A stretch of DNA of 64,000 bases from JAOAPY01 sp038237475 (GCA_038237475.1 JBBRYS010000007.1:1-64000); one strand, 5' to 3'; shown: positions 1 through 7,930, counted from the first letter of the stretch. Program-made: numbers and translations. Notes: generated from the letters alone by a model not told the origin.

Positions 1-142
1 GGAGATGGTGATGCCAGGCGACAACGTAGCCATGGACATCGAATTGATCACGCCGATAGCGATGGAGAAGGGTTTACGGTTCGCGATTCGCGAAGGCGGC
101 CGCACAGTGGGCGCCGGCACGATCACGGAGATTATTCAGTAA
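1..142 (+). CDS. tuf: Elongation factor Tu, C-terminal end (partial)
   Basis: The window opens inside a gene. The frame starting at base 2 encodes the last 46 residues, ending GRTVGAGTITEIIQ, the typical end of EF-Tu domain III. EF-Tu delivers aminoacyl-tRNA to the ribosome as a GTP complex. It lies 30 nt upstream of rpsJ, the usual tuf-rpsJ junction at the head of the S10 operon. The GTPase domain is outside the window, so its motifs cannot be checked. Confidence 0.95.
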   Translation, partial: EMVMPGDNVAMDIELITPIAMEKGLRFAIREGGRTVGAGTITEIIQ

Positions 143-172
143 GCCATCAGCAAAGAGCGGTTTGAAAAAATT

Positions 173-493
173 ATGTTGAATGAAAAAATCCGAATCAGAC
201 TAAAGGCCTACGATCATCGCGTGCTGGATCAATCCACCTCCGAGATCGTGGAGACTGCGAAACGAACGGGCGCACGCGTGGCCGGGCCCATTCCGCTCCC
301 AACGGTAAAAAACCGCTGGACCGTGCTGCGTTCCCCGCACGTTGACAAGAAGTCGCGTGAACAATTTGAAATTCGCACGCACAAACGTCTGATGGATATT
401 CTCGATCCCACGCCGCAAACAGTGGACGCTCTGATGAAGCTGGATCTTCCCGCGGGCGTGGATGTCGAAATTAAAGCTTTTGGTAGACAGTAA
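173..493 (+). CDS. rpsJ: 30S ribosomal protein S10
   Basis: 106 residues, the normal length for S10, a protein of the 30S head that also serves as NusE in antitermination complexes. The diagnostic core is visible: IRIRLKAYDHRVLDQS near the N-terminus, then GPIPLPT and SREQFEIRTHKR in the middle. It is the first complete gene of the S10 operon, 30 nt after tuf and followed by rplC. The upstream ribosome-binding site is weak, but the start matches the family start. Confidence 0.97.
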   Translation: MLNEKIRIRLKAYDHRVLDQSTSEIVETAKRTGARVAGPIPLPTVKNRWTVLRSPHVDKKSREQFEIRTHKRLMDILDPTPQTVDALMKLDLPAGVDVEIKAFGRQ

Positions 494-508
494 AGCGAAC
501 GAGGTTTG

Positions 509-1174
509 ATGATGATTAACGGAATCATCGGTAGAAAGCTTGGCATGACGCAATTGTTTGCGCCCGATGGAACGGTTACGCCGGTAACCGTCATCAAGGC
601 CGGACCCTGTGTTGTGGTGCAAACAAAATCTGCCGCCGGCCCTGATGGTTATGACGCGGTGCAATTGGGATTGGTTGAAGACAAGCCGGTACGGCTTAAG
701 AACGTAACCAAGCCAATGCGCGGCCACTTTGAAAAGACCGGTGGCGGCACACCGCCGACGAGGATCCTGAAAGAGTTTCGGCTCGAGCAGGCCACCTCAG
801 ACACCGGCATCGGCGATAAAGTGCTCGTCGATCAGTTTGCCGACGGTGACTCGATCGAGGTGGTGGGGCAGTCCAAAGGCCGCGGGTTCGCCGGAACTGT
901 CAAAAGGCATCACTTCAATCGCGGCCCGGAATCGCATGGTTCGATGAACGTGCGCGCGCCCGGCTCGATTGGCGCCTCTGCCTATCCCTCGCGGGTAGTT
1001 AAGGGCATACGCTCTTCCGGTCACATGGGTGACGAGCGAGTAACGGTCCGGGGTCTGACCGTGGCGCGAGTTGATGTCGAGAACAATTTATTAATGGTGC
1101 GTGGTGCGGTGCCCGGAGCTAATGGCAGCGTGGTACTCATCAAGAAGGCAGCTAGACAGAAGAAGAGATTATAG
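509..1174 (+). CDS. rplC: 50S ribosomal protein L3
   Basis: About 221 residues of L3, an early-assembling 23S rRNA binder near the peptidyl-transferase centre. IIGRKLGMTQLF opens the protein and GSIGASAYPSRVVKG marks the extended loop that reaches the catalytic centre. Three start codons follow one another (TTG 506, ATG 509, ATG 512). The GAGG at 501-504 is best spaced from the ATG at 512, so the true N-terminus may be one residue shorter than given. The next gene, rplD, follows after a 57-nt spacer. Confidence 0.96.
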   Translation: MMINGIIGRKLGMTQLFAPDGTVTPVTVIKAGPCVVVQTKSAAGPDGYDAVQLGLVEDKPVRLKNVTKPMRGHFEKTGGGTPPTRILKEFRLEQATSDTGIGDKVLVDQFADGDSIEVVGQSKGRGFAGTVKRHHFNRGPESHGSMNVRAPGSIGASAYPSRVVKGIRSSGHMGDERVTVRGLTVARVDVENNLLMVRGAVPGANGSVVLIKKAARQKKRL

Positions 1175-1231
1175 GCGAGCGAAAGCGGTAAGCGTTTTTC
1201 TCGTCGATTGTCCGAAACGGAGTTTGCAATT

Positions 1232-1948
1232 ATGCCCACTGTTAAAGTGCGCAATCTAAAAAACGAAGAGGTTGGCGACCTGGAGTTGTCAGACGCCGTG
1301 TTCGGTGTGCCGTTCAACGAGCCGCTGGTTCACGCCGCGGTGCGCAACTATATGGCTAACGGACGGCAGGGAACCTCCGCGACCAAAACCCGCGGTGATG
1401 TTTCCGGTTCGGGCCGCAAGTTGTGGAAGCAAAAAGGAACTGGCCGGGCGCGCATCGCTTCGCTGCGTTCCCCTTTGTGGAAGGGCGGCGGCAATGTCCA
1501 CGGACCGCAACCGCGCGACTGGTCTTACAACATGCCCAAGAAAATGCGGCGTGGGGCTTTGCGTGCGGCGCTTTCCGAGCGCGTGCGCGAAGGCAATGTG
1601 ATCGTCGTAGAGAGCTGGAAATTCGATAAGCCGAAGACTCGCGACCTGCTCGGTTCGCTGGGCCAGTTGGGACTTGAGACTGGGCGGACCTTGATTGTCG
1701 ATTCGCTTGAGAACGAGAATCTTGTACTTTCGGCGCGTAACGTGCAGCGGGCGAAAATAGTCAACAGCTTCGGACTGAACATCTACGATTTGCTGTATCA
1801 CGAAAAGCTGATTATTTCCCGCGCCGCGGCGGCTGAGCTCGAAGACCTGCTGGGCCCAAAAGTGGAAAAGAGTGAAGCGGCAGATGAGCCGGCAGCCGAG
1901 GTTGTGAAACCAAAGCGCAAGCGTAAACCGAAAGAGGAGGCGGCATAA
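1232..1948 (+). CDS. rplD: 50S ribosomal protein L4
   Basis: 238 residues from the ATG at 1232, chosen because CGGAG lies just upstream and the family begins MPTVKVRN; an in-frame TTG at 1208 is less likely. L4 is a primary 23S rRNA binder whose loop (WKQKGTGRARIASLRSP) lines the exit tunnel. In E. coli it also represses the S10 operon, which cannot be tested here. The last roughly 30 residues form a charged Lys/Glu/Ala/Pro tail beyond the usual C-terminus. Only 3 nt separate it from rplW. Confidence 0.96.
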   Translation: MPTVKVRNLKNEEVGDLELSDAVFGVPFNEPLVHAAVRNYMANGRQGTSATKTRGDVSGSGRKLWKQKGTGRARIASLRSPLWKGGGNVHGPQPRDWSYNMPKKMRRGALRAALSERVREGNVIVVESWKFDKPKTRDLLGSLGQLGLETGRTLIVDSLENENLVLSARNVQRAKIVNSFGLNIYDLLYHEKLIISRAAAAELEDLLGPKVEKSEAADEPAAEVVKPKRKRKPKEEAA

Positions 1949-1951
1949 AAG

Positions 1952-2257
1952 ATGAGAACGATTTGGGATATCGTCAAGTCTCCGGTGATTACCGAAAAGG
2001 CTTTGATTGCCAAGGAAGAGACTCAGGATCGGTGCCAGCTGTTGACCTTTCGGGTTGATAAACATGCGACCAAGCCGGAGATCAAGTCGGCAGTTGAAAC
2101 CATCTTCCAGGTCAAGGTGGATCGGGTTCGCACTATTAATTTTATGGGCAAGACGGCCCGGCGCGGCCGCCATGAAGGACGCAAGCCTTCCTGGAAGAAG
2201 GCCTATGTAACTTTGAAGCAGGGTGAAAACCCGGTTGATTACGGCGAAGCGGTGTAG
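1952..2257 (+). CDS. rplW: 50S ribosomal protein L23
   Basis: 101 residues, normal for L23. In the family it sits at the tunnel exit and docks trigger factor and SRP. Visible family features are the start IWDIVKSPVITEKA, the VDKHATKPEIKSAVE helix and the C-terminal GRKPSWKKAYVTL. It begins 3 nt after rplD, so the two are probably translationally coupled, and it is separated from rplB by a 171-nt repeat-rich spacer. Confidence 0.96.
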   Translation: MRTIWDIVKSPVITEKALIAKEETQDRCQLLTFRVDKHATKPEIKSAVETIFQVKVDRVRTINFMGKTARRGRHEGRKPSWKKAYVTLKQGENPVDYGEAV

Positions 2258-2428
2258 GAATTTCGGATTTCGGAATGCGGATTTGAAACCGAGGAACCTG
2301 CGAATTGCGGATTTAGGAATCGGATTCCGAAATCGAAGAAAGTTGAGAGGTTCGGAACAGGATATCTGGAATGGGCTGAGAGGTCGCTCTTAAATCCGCA
2401 ATCTGGATTCTGAAACCGAAATCGTAAA
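2258..2428 (+). repeat. Spacer of degenerate 'GCGGATT' inverted repeats
   Basis: This rplW-rplB spacer is built of short related words such as TTTCGGA, GCGGATTT and GGAATC. The left end reads ATTTCGGATTTCGGAATGC; the right end, reverse-complemented, gives GATTTCGGTTTCAGAATCC followed by GATTGCGGATTT. The two ends can therefore fold on each other imperfectly. No ORF or RBS-led small gene is visible. Similar material recurs at 3260-3331, 6225-6310, 12250-12300 and 15172-15309. Confidence 0.7.
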
Positions 2429-3259
2429 ATGGGCATCAAGAAACTGACACCAACATCTCCGGCGCGTCGTTACCAAACGTATCTGACGCGTGACGAGCTA
2501 ACTCCCGGCGCGGTGCCGGAGAAATCTTTGCTCGAGCCGAAGAAGCGAATTTCCGGCCGTAACAACGATGGGCACATAACTGTTCGCCGTCGTGGCGGCG
2601 GTCACAAGCGCTTCTATCGTGTGGTCGACTTCAAGCGGAACAAAGAGGGCATCCCCGGCCGCGTGACACAGATCGAGTACGACCCGAATCGCTCAGCTCA
2701 TATCGCGCTCATCACCTATCTTGATGGTGAGAAGTGTTACATCCTGGCCCCGGCGGGTTTGGAAGTTGGCAAGACGATCATGGCCGGAGCGGACGCGGAT
2801 ATTCTGCCGGGTAATACTCTGCCGCTGATCAATATCCCGCTTGGAACTCAGATTCACAACATTGAACTGCGTCCGGGAAAAGGCGGGCAGATGGCACGCT
2901 CTGCGGGAGCGTTTGCGCAACTGGTAGCCAAGGAAGGCGTCTACGCGCAAATCCGCATGCCCTCGGGAGAAGTGCGACGGGTACCCCTCGTTTGCCGCGC
3001 GACCATTGGCCAGGTTGGCAATATTGAGCACGAAAATGTTTCGTTGGGTAAGGCCGGGCGCTCGCGTTGGATGGGTCTGCGACCTAAGGTTCGCGGCGTG
3101 GCTATGAATCCGGTGGATCACCCGCACGGTGGTGGTGAGGGTAAGACTTCAGGCGGCCGTAATCCGGTCACACCCTGGGGCCAACCCACTCGCGGTTACA
3201 AGACGCGGCATAACAAGCGCACTCAGAAGATGATTTTGAAGGATAGAAGAACGAAGTAG
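2429..3259 (+). CDS. rplB: 50S ribosomal protein L2
   Basis: 276 residues, full length for L2, which helps join the subunits and supports peptidyl transfer. The GRNNDGHITVRRRGGGHKR stretch near residues 43-61 and the NPVDHPHGGGEG loop near residues 228-239, with its conserved functional His, are intact. The basic C-terminus ends in DRRTK. It follows the repeat spacer and precedes rpsS after another hairpin-forming spacer. Confidence 0.98.
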   Translation: MGIKKLTPTSPARRYQTYLTRDELTPGAVPEKSLLEPKKRISGRNNDGHITVRRRGGGHKRFYRVVDFKRNKEGIPGRVTQIEYDPNRSAHIALITYLDGEKCYILAPAGLEVGKTIMAGADADILPGNTLPLINIPLGTQIHNIELRPGKGGQMARSAGAFAQLVAKEGVYAQIRMPSGEVRRVPLVCRATIGQVGNIEHENVSLGKAGRSRWMGLRPKVRGVAMNPVDHPHGGGEGKTSGGRNPVTPWGQPTRGYKTRHNKRTQKMILKDRRTK

Positions 3260-3331
3260 ATTTCAGACTGCTGATTGCGGAATGCGGATTTAGAACTTTG
3301 TTTCTGAAATCCCAAATCAGCAATCCGAAAT
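3260..3331 (+). repeat. Inverted repeat between rplB and rpsS
   Basis: The spacer begins at the base after the rplB stop. Its left half (TTTCAGACTGCTGATTGCGG, then ATGCGGATTTAG) matches the reverse complement of its right half (TTTCGGATTGCTGATTTGGG, then ATTTCAG). A long imperfect hairpin can form with a loop around 3295-3303. No U-run follows, so it is not an ordinary terminator. It ends 9 nt before the rpsS start. Confidence 0.75.
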
Positions 3332-3340
3332 GGAGAAGTT

Positions 3341-3634
3341 ATGGCACGTTCAGTTAAAAAGGGACCCTTTATCGATGGCCACGTCAGTAAGGTAGTTGAC
3401 CGCGTCCGGGCCAGTGGCCAGAGACCCCCGGTGATTAAGACCTGGTCGCGACGTTCGACGATTTCGCCCGATATGGTGGGGCTGACATTTGGCGTGCACA
3501 ACGGCAAGCGACACCTGCCTATCTACGTCACGGAGAACATGGTCGGTCACAAGCTGGGTGAATTTGCGCCCACGCGAACATTTAAGGGTCACTCAGGAAC
3601 CAAGGTTGAGAAGGCGACTAAAGTAGGAAAATAG
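3341..3634 (+). CDS. rpsS: 30S ribosomal protein S19
   Basis: 97 residues, typical for S19, which forms the 30S head complex with S13. ARSVKKGPFIDGH at the start and WSRRSTISPDMVGLTFGVHNG in the middle are the family hallmarks; the HKLGEFAPTRTFKGH segment is also intact. The GGAG at 3332-3335 is well spaced from the ATG. It sits in the normal rplB-rpsS-rplV order. Confidence 0.97.
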   Translation: MARSVKKGPFIDGHVSKVVDRVRASGQRPPVIKTWSRRSTISPDMVGLTFGVHNGKRHLPIYVTENMVGHKLGEFAPTRTFKGHSGTKVEKATKVGK

Positions 3635-3712
3635 CGTGCACCGGAAGCCGGGAAGCGGCGATTGACGAGACGCTTTTCTACCGCTTACGGTTAGCGACTT
3701 ACGAGGTTAAGA

Positions 3713-4291
3713 ATGGAAGCAACGGCGAGTGCGAAATATCTGCGAGGGTCGGCCCAAAAGGCGCGGCTGGTAATAGATATGATTCGCGGTGTAGACGTTA
3801 ATAAGGCGCTGGCGGTTTTGCGTTTTACCAATAAGCGGGCGGCACTTGGCATTGAAAAATGCGTGCGCTCAGCGATTGCCAACGCGAATGAAGCCGCCGA
3901 GAAAGCTAATGTCACTATCGATCCGGACGATTTGTGGGTAAAGGCAGCGTATGTAGATCGCGGGCCCACCAAGAATCGACGGCGCGTGCGACCGGCTCCG
4001 CAGGGTCGCGCTTACCGTGAACAGAGGCATTTTTGTCACGTCACGATCCTGCTCTCGAATGACGAGCGAGTCGAAGCGAAGGAAGCTAAAGGTAAAAAAA
4101 GCCTGACCGCCAAACCCGCGAAGCTGGTCGAGAGCAAGAGTCGCAAGCGTGGTGGGGCAGCAGCGGCACCGCGGGCCAAGCGCACCGCACCGAAAGCTGA
4201 CGTCGCACCGAAGGTAGAGGCGCAGCCCGAGAAGGCAAAGGCCAAACGCAGCGCGAAGCCGAAGGCCGAAGGTAAGGCTGGCGAGGAATAG
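3713..4291 (+). CDS. rplV: 50S ribosomal protein L22 with long Lys/Ala-rich tail
   Basis: Residues 1 to about 115 are a normal L22: SAKYLRGSAQKARLVIDMIRG at the start, the tunnel-lining hairpin GPTKNRRRVRPAPQGRAYR and a final HVTILLS strand. The rest, about 75 residues, is a low-complexity tail rich in Lys, Ala, Pro and Arg ending KAEGKAGEE, making the protein 192 residues against about 110 for most bacteria. The tail is in frame and uses similar codons, so it looks like a real extension. Its role is unknown. Confidence 0.95.
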   Translation: MEATASAKYLRGSAQKARLVIDMIRGVDVNKALAVLRFTNKRAALGIEKCVRSAIANANEAAEKANVTIDPDDLWVKAAYVDRGPTKNRRRVRPAPQGRAYREQRHFCHVTILLSNDERVEAKEAKGKKSLTAKPAKLVESKSRKRGGAAAAPRAKRTAPKADVAPKVEAQPEKAKAKRSAKPKAEGKAGEE

Positions 4292-4420
4292 ACCGATTTC
4301 GGCTCTCATTGAGAGTCCGGAGTCTTACGGCGCACATCTCAGATTGCAGGAGAGCGCCAGGCAGAGAATCTCAGATTTCGAGGACGAGATCTCAGCATTC
4401 AGATAGAACTGGAGAAAATT

Positions 4421-5167
4421 GTGGGTCAGAAAGTTCATCCATACGGTTTCCGCCTCGGCTACAACAAGGACTGGCATTCGCACTGGTACGCGAAGAAACA
4501 GTTCGGCGAGTTTCTGCTCGAGGATCTGAAACTGAAGAAGGATCTCAAGGGCCGCTTTGCCGGCGCCGGCGTTTCTCACGTCGACATCGAGCGGGCAGCG
4601 AACCGGCTCAAGATTATTATTTACACTTCGCGACCGGGCATCATCATCGGACGCAAAGGCGCCGAGATTGACAAGCTGAAAGGCGATCTCTCGATCAAGA
4701 CCGGCCGCGAAGTGCTGGTCTCGATTCAGGAGATTCATAAGCCTGAGCTCAATGCACAATTGCAGGCGGAAAAGATCGCGGCTCAGCTCGAGAAGCGTAT
4801 TGCCTTTCGGCGCGCGATGAGGAAAGCCGTCGAAGAATCGCTCCGCTTCGGTGCCCAGGGCATCAAGGTGAAGGTCAGTGGTCGATTGAATGGCGCCGAA
4901 ATCGCACGCAGCGAGTGGCATTTGCAGGGGCGGTTGCCGCTGCACACGCTGCGCGCGGACATCGATTACGGATTCGCCGAGGCGCACACGACCTATGGGA
5001 TTATCGGGGTCAAGGTTTGGATCTATCGCGGCGAAATCATGGATGCGAGAGCAGCAATGGCGCGCGGTACCGGTTCGGATCCGATTAACGATACTCGTCC
5101 GGGTGAGCGTGAACGCAGGCCCAGAACGAGGCGCGAGCGTGAGGCACGCAGCCGGGGCGAAGAGTAA
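4421..5167 (+). CDS. rpsC: 30S ribosomal protein S3
   Basis: 248 residues starting at GTG 4421, with GGAG about 6 nt upstream. S3 lies at the mRNA entry channel and contributes to helicase activity. The N-terminal MGQKVHPYGFRLGY, the KH-domain signature PGIIIGRKGAEIDKL, and the C-terminal domain with GRLNGAEIARSEW and TYGIIGVKVWIY are all present. A short Arg/Glu-rich tail follows. A 129-nt spacer of degenerate repeat words precedes the gene. Confidence 0.97.
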   Translation: MGQKVHPYGFRLGYNKDWHSHWYAKKQFGEFLLEDLKLKKDLKGRFAGAGVSHVDIERAANRLKIIIYTSRPGIIIGRKGAEIDKLKGDLSIKTGREVLVSIQEIHKPELNAQLQAEKIAAQLEKRIAFRRAMRKAVEESLRFGAQGIKVKVSGRLNGAEIARSEWHLQGRLPLHTLRADIDYGFAEAHTTYGIIGVKVWIYRGEIMDARAAMARGTGSDPINDTRPGERERRPRTRREREARSRGEE

Positions 5168-5223
5168 GCAAGTAAAGATCAGGGACATGATTCTGAGTTC
5201 AGGGTAATAACTGGGTAAACGCT

Positions 5224-5652
5224 ATGTTGATGCCGAAAAAAGTTAAGCACCGAAAGCAAATGCGGGGACGCATGACCGGCACCGCTCATCGTGGAGCGGA
5301 AATCAGCTTCGGTGAGTACGGACTGAAATGTTTGGAACCTGCCTGGATCACAGATCGGCAAATCGAGGCAGCTCGTATTGCCATGACTCGTCACATCAAA
5401 CGCGGCGGGAAGATCTGGATTCGCATGTTCCCGGATAAGCCGGTCACCAAGAAGCCGGCGGAAACTCGTATGGGTAAAGGCAAGGGCGCACCGGAGTACT
5501 GGGTAGCTGTAGTCAAGCCGGGTCGCATTCTGTACGAGATTGAGGGTGTCGATGAGCCGACGGCACGCGAAGCCATGCGGCTGGCGGCGCAGAAGCTGCC
5601 GATCAAGACGAGGTTTGTGAGCCGCGCCGATCAGGAAGGGGGCGTGATCTAG
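5224..5652 (+). CDS. rplP: 50S ribosomal protein L16
   Basis: 142 residues, normal for L16, which organises the A-site region of 23S rRNA. The start MLMPKKVKHRKQMRG matches the family, so ATG 5224 is kept over ATG 5230. ISFGEYGLKCLEPAWITDRQ and the loop ETRMGKGKGAPEYWVA are diagnostic. It is separated from rpmC by 2 nt. Confidence 0.97.
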   Translation: MLMPKKVKHRKQMRGRMTGTAHRGAEISFGEYGLKCLEPAWITDRQIEAARIAMTRHIKRGGKIWIRMFPDKPVTKKPAETRMGKGKGAPEYWVAVVKPGRILYEIEGVDEPTAREAMRLAAQKLPIKTRFVSRADQEGGVI

Positions 5653-5654
5653 CA

Positions 5655-5867
5655 ATGAAACGACGTGAAGAATTGGATAAGTATCTTGACTTGCCGGCGG
5701 ACGAATTGCGCGCCGAAACTGTGCGCCTGAAGGAATCTCTATTCCGCTTGAATTTCAAGCTGGCCCTCGGTGAAGTGGATGCAGTGAAACGCATTCGTCA
5801 GGAAAAGAAATCGCTCGCGCGCATTCAAACAATCGTGCGCCAACGGGAAACACAGGCGACAAAATAA
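5655..5867 (+). CDS. rpmC: 50S ribosomal protein L29
   Basis: 70 residues forming the two-helix L29 fold beside the tunnel exit. The motif LFRLNFKLALGEVDAVKRIRQ corresponds to the family's conserved LRFQLATGQLENTARIR region. It begins 2 nt after rplP and is probably coupled to it. The next gene, rpsQ, starts 28 nt later. Confidence 0.95.
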   Translation: MKRREELDKYLDLPADELRAETVRLKESLFRLNFKLALGEVDAVKRIRQEKKSLARIQTIVRQRETQATK

Positions 5868-5895
5868 CTTGTCGGACAGGTTCGAGTGAAAAGCA

Positions 5896-6219
5896 ATGGC
5901 AGAAGAAGAAAAACAAATCGACGAGAATCAAGCTGCGACTGGGACTGCTGCGGCGCCGGAAACGGCCCAGCGGAGCCGACGCGTCCAGAAGATCGGTATT
6001 GTAGCGTCCGACAAGATGACAAAAACCGTTGTGGTCCGGGTGGATCGCGTGGTCAAGCATCGCAAGTACAGGCGCTATGTGAAACGCACTTCGAAGTTCA
6101 TGGCCCACGATGAGCAGGGCGCCACCATTGGCGACAAGGTCCGCATCGTCGAGACGCGGCCACTGTCGGCTCGCAAGCGCTGGCGCGTGGTAGAGATTTT
6201 GCAGAAGGCTGCCAAGTAG
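5896..6219 (+). CDS. rpsQ: 30S ribosomal protein S17 with N-terminal extension
   Basis: 107 residues. The OB-fold S17 core starts near residue 30 (RRVQKIGIVASDKMTKTVVV) and includes HKKY-equivalent residues HRKYRRYVKRT and the GDKVRIVETRPLS segment. The first 29 residues are an acidic Glu/Gln/Ala leader that most S17 proteins lack. No better in-frame start lies nearer the core, so the leader seems to be translated. Confidence 0.95.
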   Translation: MAEEEKQIDENQAATGTAAAPETAQRSRRVQKIGIVASDKMTKTVVVRVDRVVKHRKYRRYVKRTSKFMAHDEQGATIGDKVRIVETRPLSARKRWRVVEILQKAAK

Positions 6220-6324
6220 AGTTGCGGATTTCGAATTAGGGATGGCGGATTTGAAAACAGGTCCAATGAATCTCGCAATGCGAAGTTACCAATCAGCAAT
6301 CGGAGATTGTAAGAGGATTTAATC

Positions 6325-6693
6325 ATGATTCAGATGCAGACGTCCCTGGACGTCGCTGACAATTCAGGAGCGCGCCGGGTCGAGATGATCATGCCGATAG
6401 GTGGATCCACCGGCAAGATTGCGAGCCTGGGTGACCGTATCAAGGTCACTGTCAAAGAGGCTTCGCCTGACGGCACGATTAAGAAGGGTACGGTTCAGGA
6501 TGCGGTCATCGTGCGCACGCGCAAGGAAGTGCGTCGCAAGGACGGAACCTACATCCGCTTTGATCAAAACGCGGCTGTTCTGATCAAGGAAGACGGGACC
6601 CCGATTGGCACTCGCGTATTTGGACCAGTGGCCCGCGAGCTGCGCGATAAGAATTTTATGAAAATTGTCTCACTGGCTCCGGAGGTCATCTGA
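6325..6693 (+). CDS. rplN: 50S ribosomal protein L14
   Basis: 122 residues, exactly typical for L14, an intersubunit-bridge protein. MIQMQTSLDVADNSGARRV at the start, the VVKEA-like VTVKEASPDG and the C-terminal GPVARELRDKNFMKIVSLAPEVI identify it. AAGAGG ends 6 nt before the ATG. It follows a 105-nt spacer with two GCGGATT words, and rplX starts 5 nt after its stop. Confidence 0.97.
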   Translation: MIQMQTSLDVADNSGARRVEMIMPIGGSTGKIASLGDRIKVTVKEASPDGTIKKGTVQDAVIVRTRKEVRRKDGTYIRFDQNAAVLIKEDGTPIGTRVFGPVARELRDKNFMKIVSLAPEVI

Positions 6694-6698
6694 AGATC

Positions 6699-7037
6699 AT
6701 GCGCGGAACGAAACGGTCAAAAATCAAGAAAAACGATCAGGTGGCGATTATCGCCGGCCGCGATAAAGGTAAGCGCGGCAGGGTGCTCGAAGTTGCTCCC
6801 GTGCTCGGCAAAGTAAAAGTCGAAGCGGCGGGCATGATCAAGCGGCATCAAAAAGCCAACCCGTCAGGTAATCGCGGCGGCGGCATCATTGAAAAGGAAG
6901 CCTGGATCGATATTTCCAACGTGCAAATGATCGATCCTGAGAGTGGCAAGCCGACGCGTGTGAAATACGACGTGCAGGCTGACGGCACCAAAACGCGCGT
7001 AGCCGCGGGCAGCGGCCACGCTTTGGACAAAGCTTAA
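6699..7037 (+). CDS. rplX: 50S ribosomal protein L24
   Basis: 112 residues carrying the KOW motif of L24 (IKKNDQVAIIAGRDKGKRGRV, residues about 8-28), which initiates 50S assembly. GMIKRHQKANPSGNRGGGIIEKE is the second conserved block. It begins 5 nt after rplN, consistent with coupling. The spacer to rplE contains two CGACAA/TTGTCG hairpins. Confidence 0.96.
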   Translation: MRGTKRSKIKKNDQVAIIAGRDKGKRGRVLEVAPVLGKVKVEAAGMIKRHQKANPSGNRGGGIIEKEAWIDISNVQMIDPESGKPTRVKYDVQADGTKTRVAAGSGHALDKA

Positions 7038-7042
7038 GGGTT

Positions 7043-7114
7043 CGACAAGCATCAGTTTGTCGTGGCGCCACCAGGCAAGAGCATTTTGCAAAAGCGACAA
7101 GTTAAAGCTTGTCG
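7043..7114 (+). repeat. Pair of CGACAA/TTGTCG hairpins between rplX and rplE
   Basis: Two small palindromes occupy the 95-nt spacer. CGACAA at 7043-7048 pairs with TTGTCG at 7057-7062. CGACAAG at 7095-7101 pairs with CTTGTCG at 7108-7114. The outer arms can also pair with each other. Neither is followed by a U-run. A third member of the family lies at 15108-15140. Confidence 0.7.
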
Positions 7115-7132
7115 GATAAGTGAGACGGAAAC

Positions 7133-7678
7133 ATGGCAGCAAGGTTAAAGCAGCGATATCAAAAGGAAGTGGCCCCGGCCATCGCCAAGGAATTCGGGAT
7201 CGAGAATCCCATGGCCATCCCGCGGCTGGAAAAAATCGTGATCAATATGGGCATGGGCGAGGCGATCGCCAATGCCAAGATCCTGGACACGGCAGCCGAT
7301 GAGCTGAAGTCGATTACCGGCCAGAAACCGGTCGTCACCAAGGCGAAGAAATCCATTGCTTCGTTCAAGCTGCGCCAGGGCATGCCCATCGGAGTGATGG
7401 TCACCTTGCGCGGGGATCGAATGTACGAGTTTATGGATCGCCTGGTCTCGGTAGCGCTACCGCGTGTGCGAGACTTCCGCGGTGTTTCGCCCAAGGCCTT
7501 TGACGGCCGCGGGAACTACACCATCGGTGTACGTGAGCAGTTGATCTTTCCAGAGATCGATTTCAATAAGGTTGACAAGTTGCGCGGTATGAATATCTCG
7601 ATTGTCACAACCGCGCGCACTGACGAATTGGCACGAGCGCTGCTGAAAGCTCTGGGTATGCCTTTCCGGCAAAACTAA
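7133..7678 (+). CDS. rplE: 50S ribosomal protein L5
   Basis: 181 residues, the family length. L5 binds 5S rRNA and contacts P-site tRNA. The N-terminal RLKQRYQKEVAPAIAKEFG, the NPMAIPRLEKIVINMGMGEA strand-loop, KAKKSIASFKLRQGMPIG and DFRGVSPKAFDGRGNY are all classic L5 blocks. Translation starts at ATG 7133 after the hairpin spacer. Confidence 0.98.
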   Translation: MAARLKQRYQKEVAPAIAKEFGIENPMAIPRLEKIVINMGMGEAIANAKILDTAADELKSITGQKPVVTKAKKSIASFKLRQGMPIGVMVTLRGDRMYEFMDRLVSVALPRVRDFRGVSPKAFDGRGNYTIGVREQLIFPEIDFNKVDKLRGMNISIVTTARTDELARALLKALGMPFRQN

Positions 7679-7744
7679 GAGTTGCAGGTCTCGGGTTTGA
7701 AACTCAGATTTTAGATTTTAGATTGGAAGATAGAGACGGGGTTT

Positions 7745-7930
7745 ATGGCTAAAACATCACTGGTAGCAAAGGCAGCGCGCAAGCCGAAGTTTAAAGTGCG
7801 CGGTTACACGCGCTGCAAGCGCTGTGGTCGTCCGCGGGCCTATCTGCGCAAGTTCAATCTCTGCCGTATCTGTTTTCGTGAGTTGGCGTTGCAGGGACAA
7901 ATTCCTGGCGTCATTAAAGCGAGTTGGTAA
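7745..7930 (+). CDS. rpsN: 30S ribosomal protein S14, zinc-binding type Z
   Basis: 61 residues, the short zinc-containing S14 form. Four Cys in the CKRC...CRIC pattern (residues about 24-43) form the zinc ribbon, and the protein ends GQIPGVIKASW as in type Z proteins. It sits in the normal rplE-rpsN-rpsH order. A Cys-free S14 paralogue, found elsewhere in some genomes, is not in this window. Confidence 0.97.
   Translation: MAKTSLVAKAARKPKFKVRGYTRCKRCGRPRAYLRKFNLCRICFRELALQGQIPGVIKASW

Noticed and set aside
1289..2173. 294-codon open frame on the minus strand across rplD-rplW
   Set aside because: It lies antisense to two intact ribosomal genes, shows no family motif and has no RBS. Long antisense frames are common in GC-rich codon usage.
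3260..3331. Rho-independent terminator inside the S10 operon
   Set aside because: The stem is long but imperfect and AT-rich, no U-run follows, and termination here would silence essential ribosomal genes.
4325..5188. 287-codon minus-strand frame across rpsC
   Set aside because: It is fully antisense to rpsC and lacks any motif or start signal.
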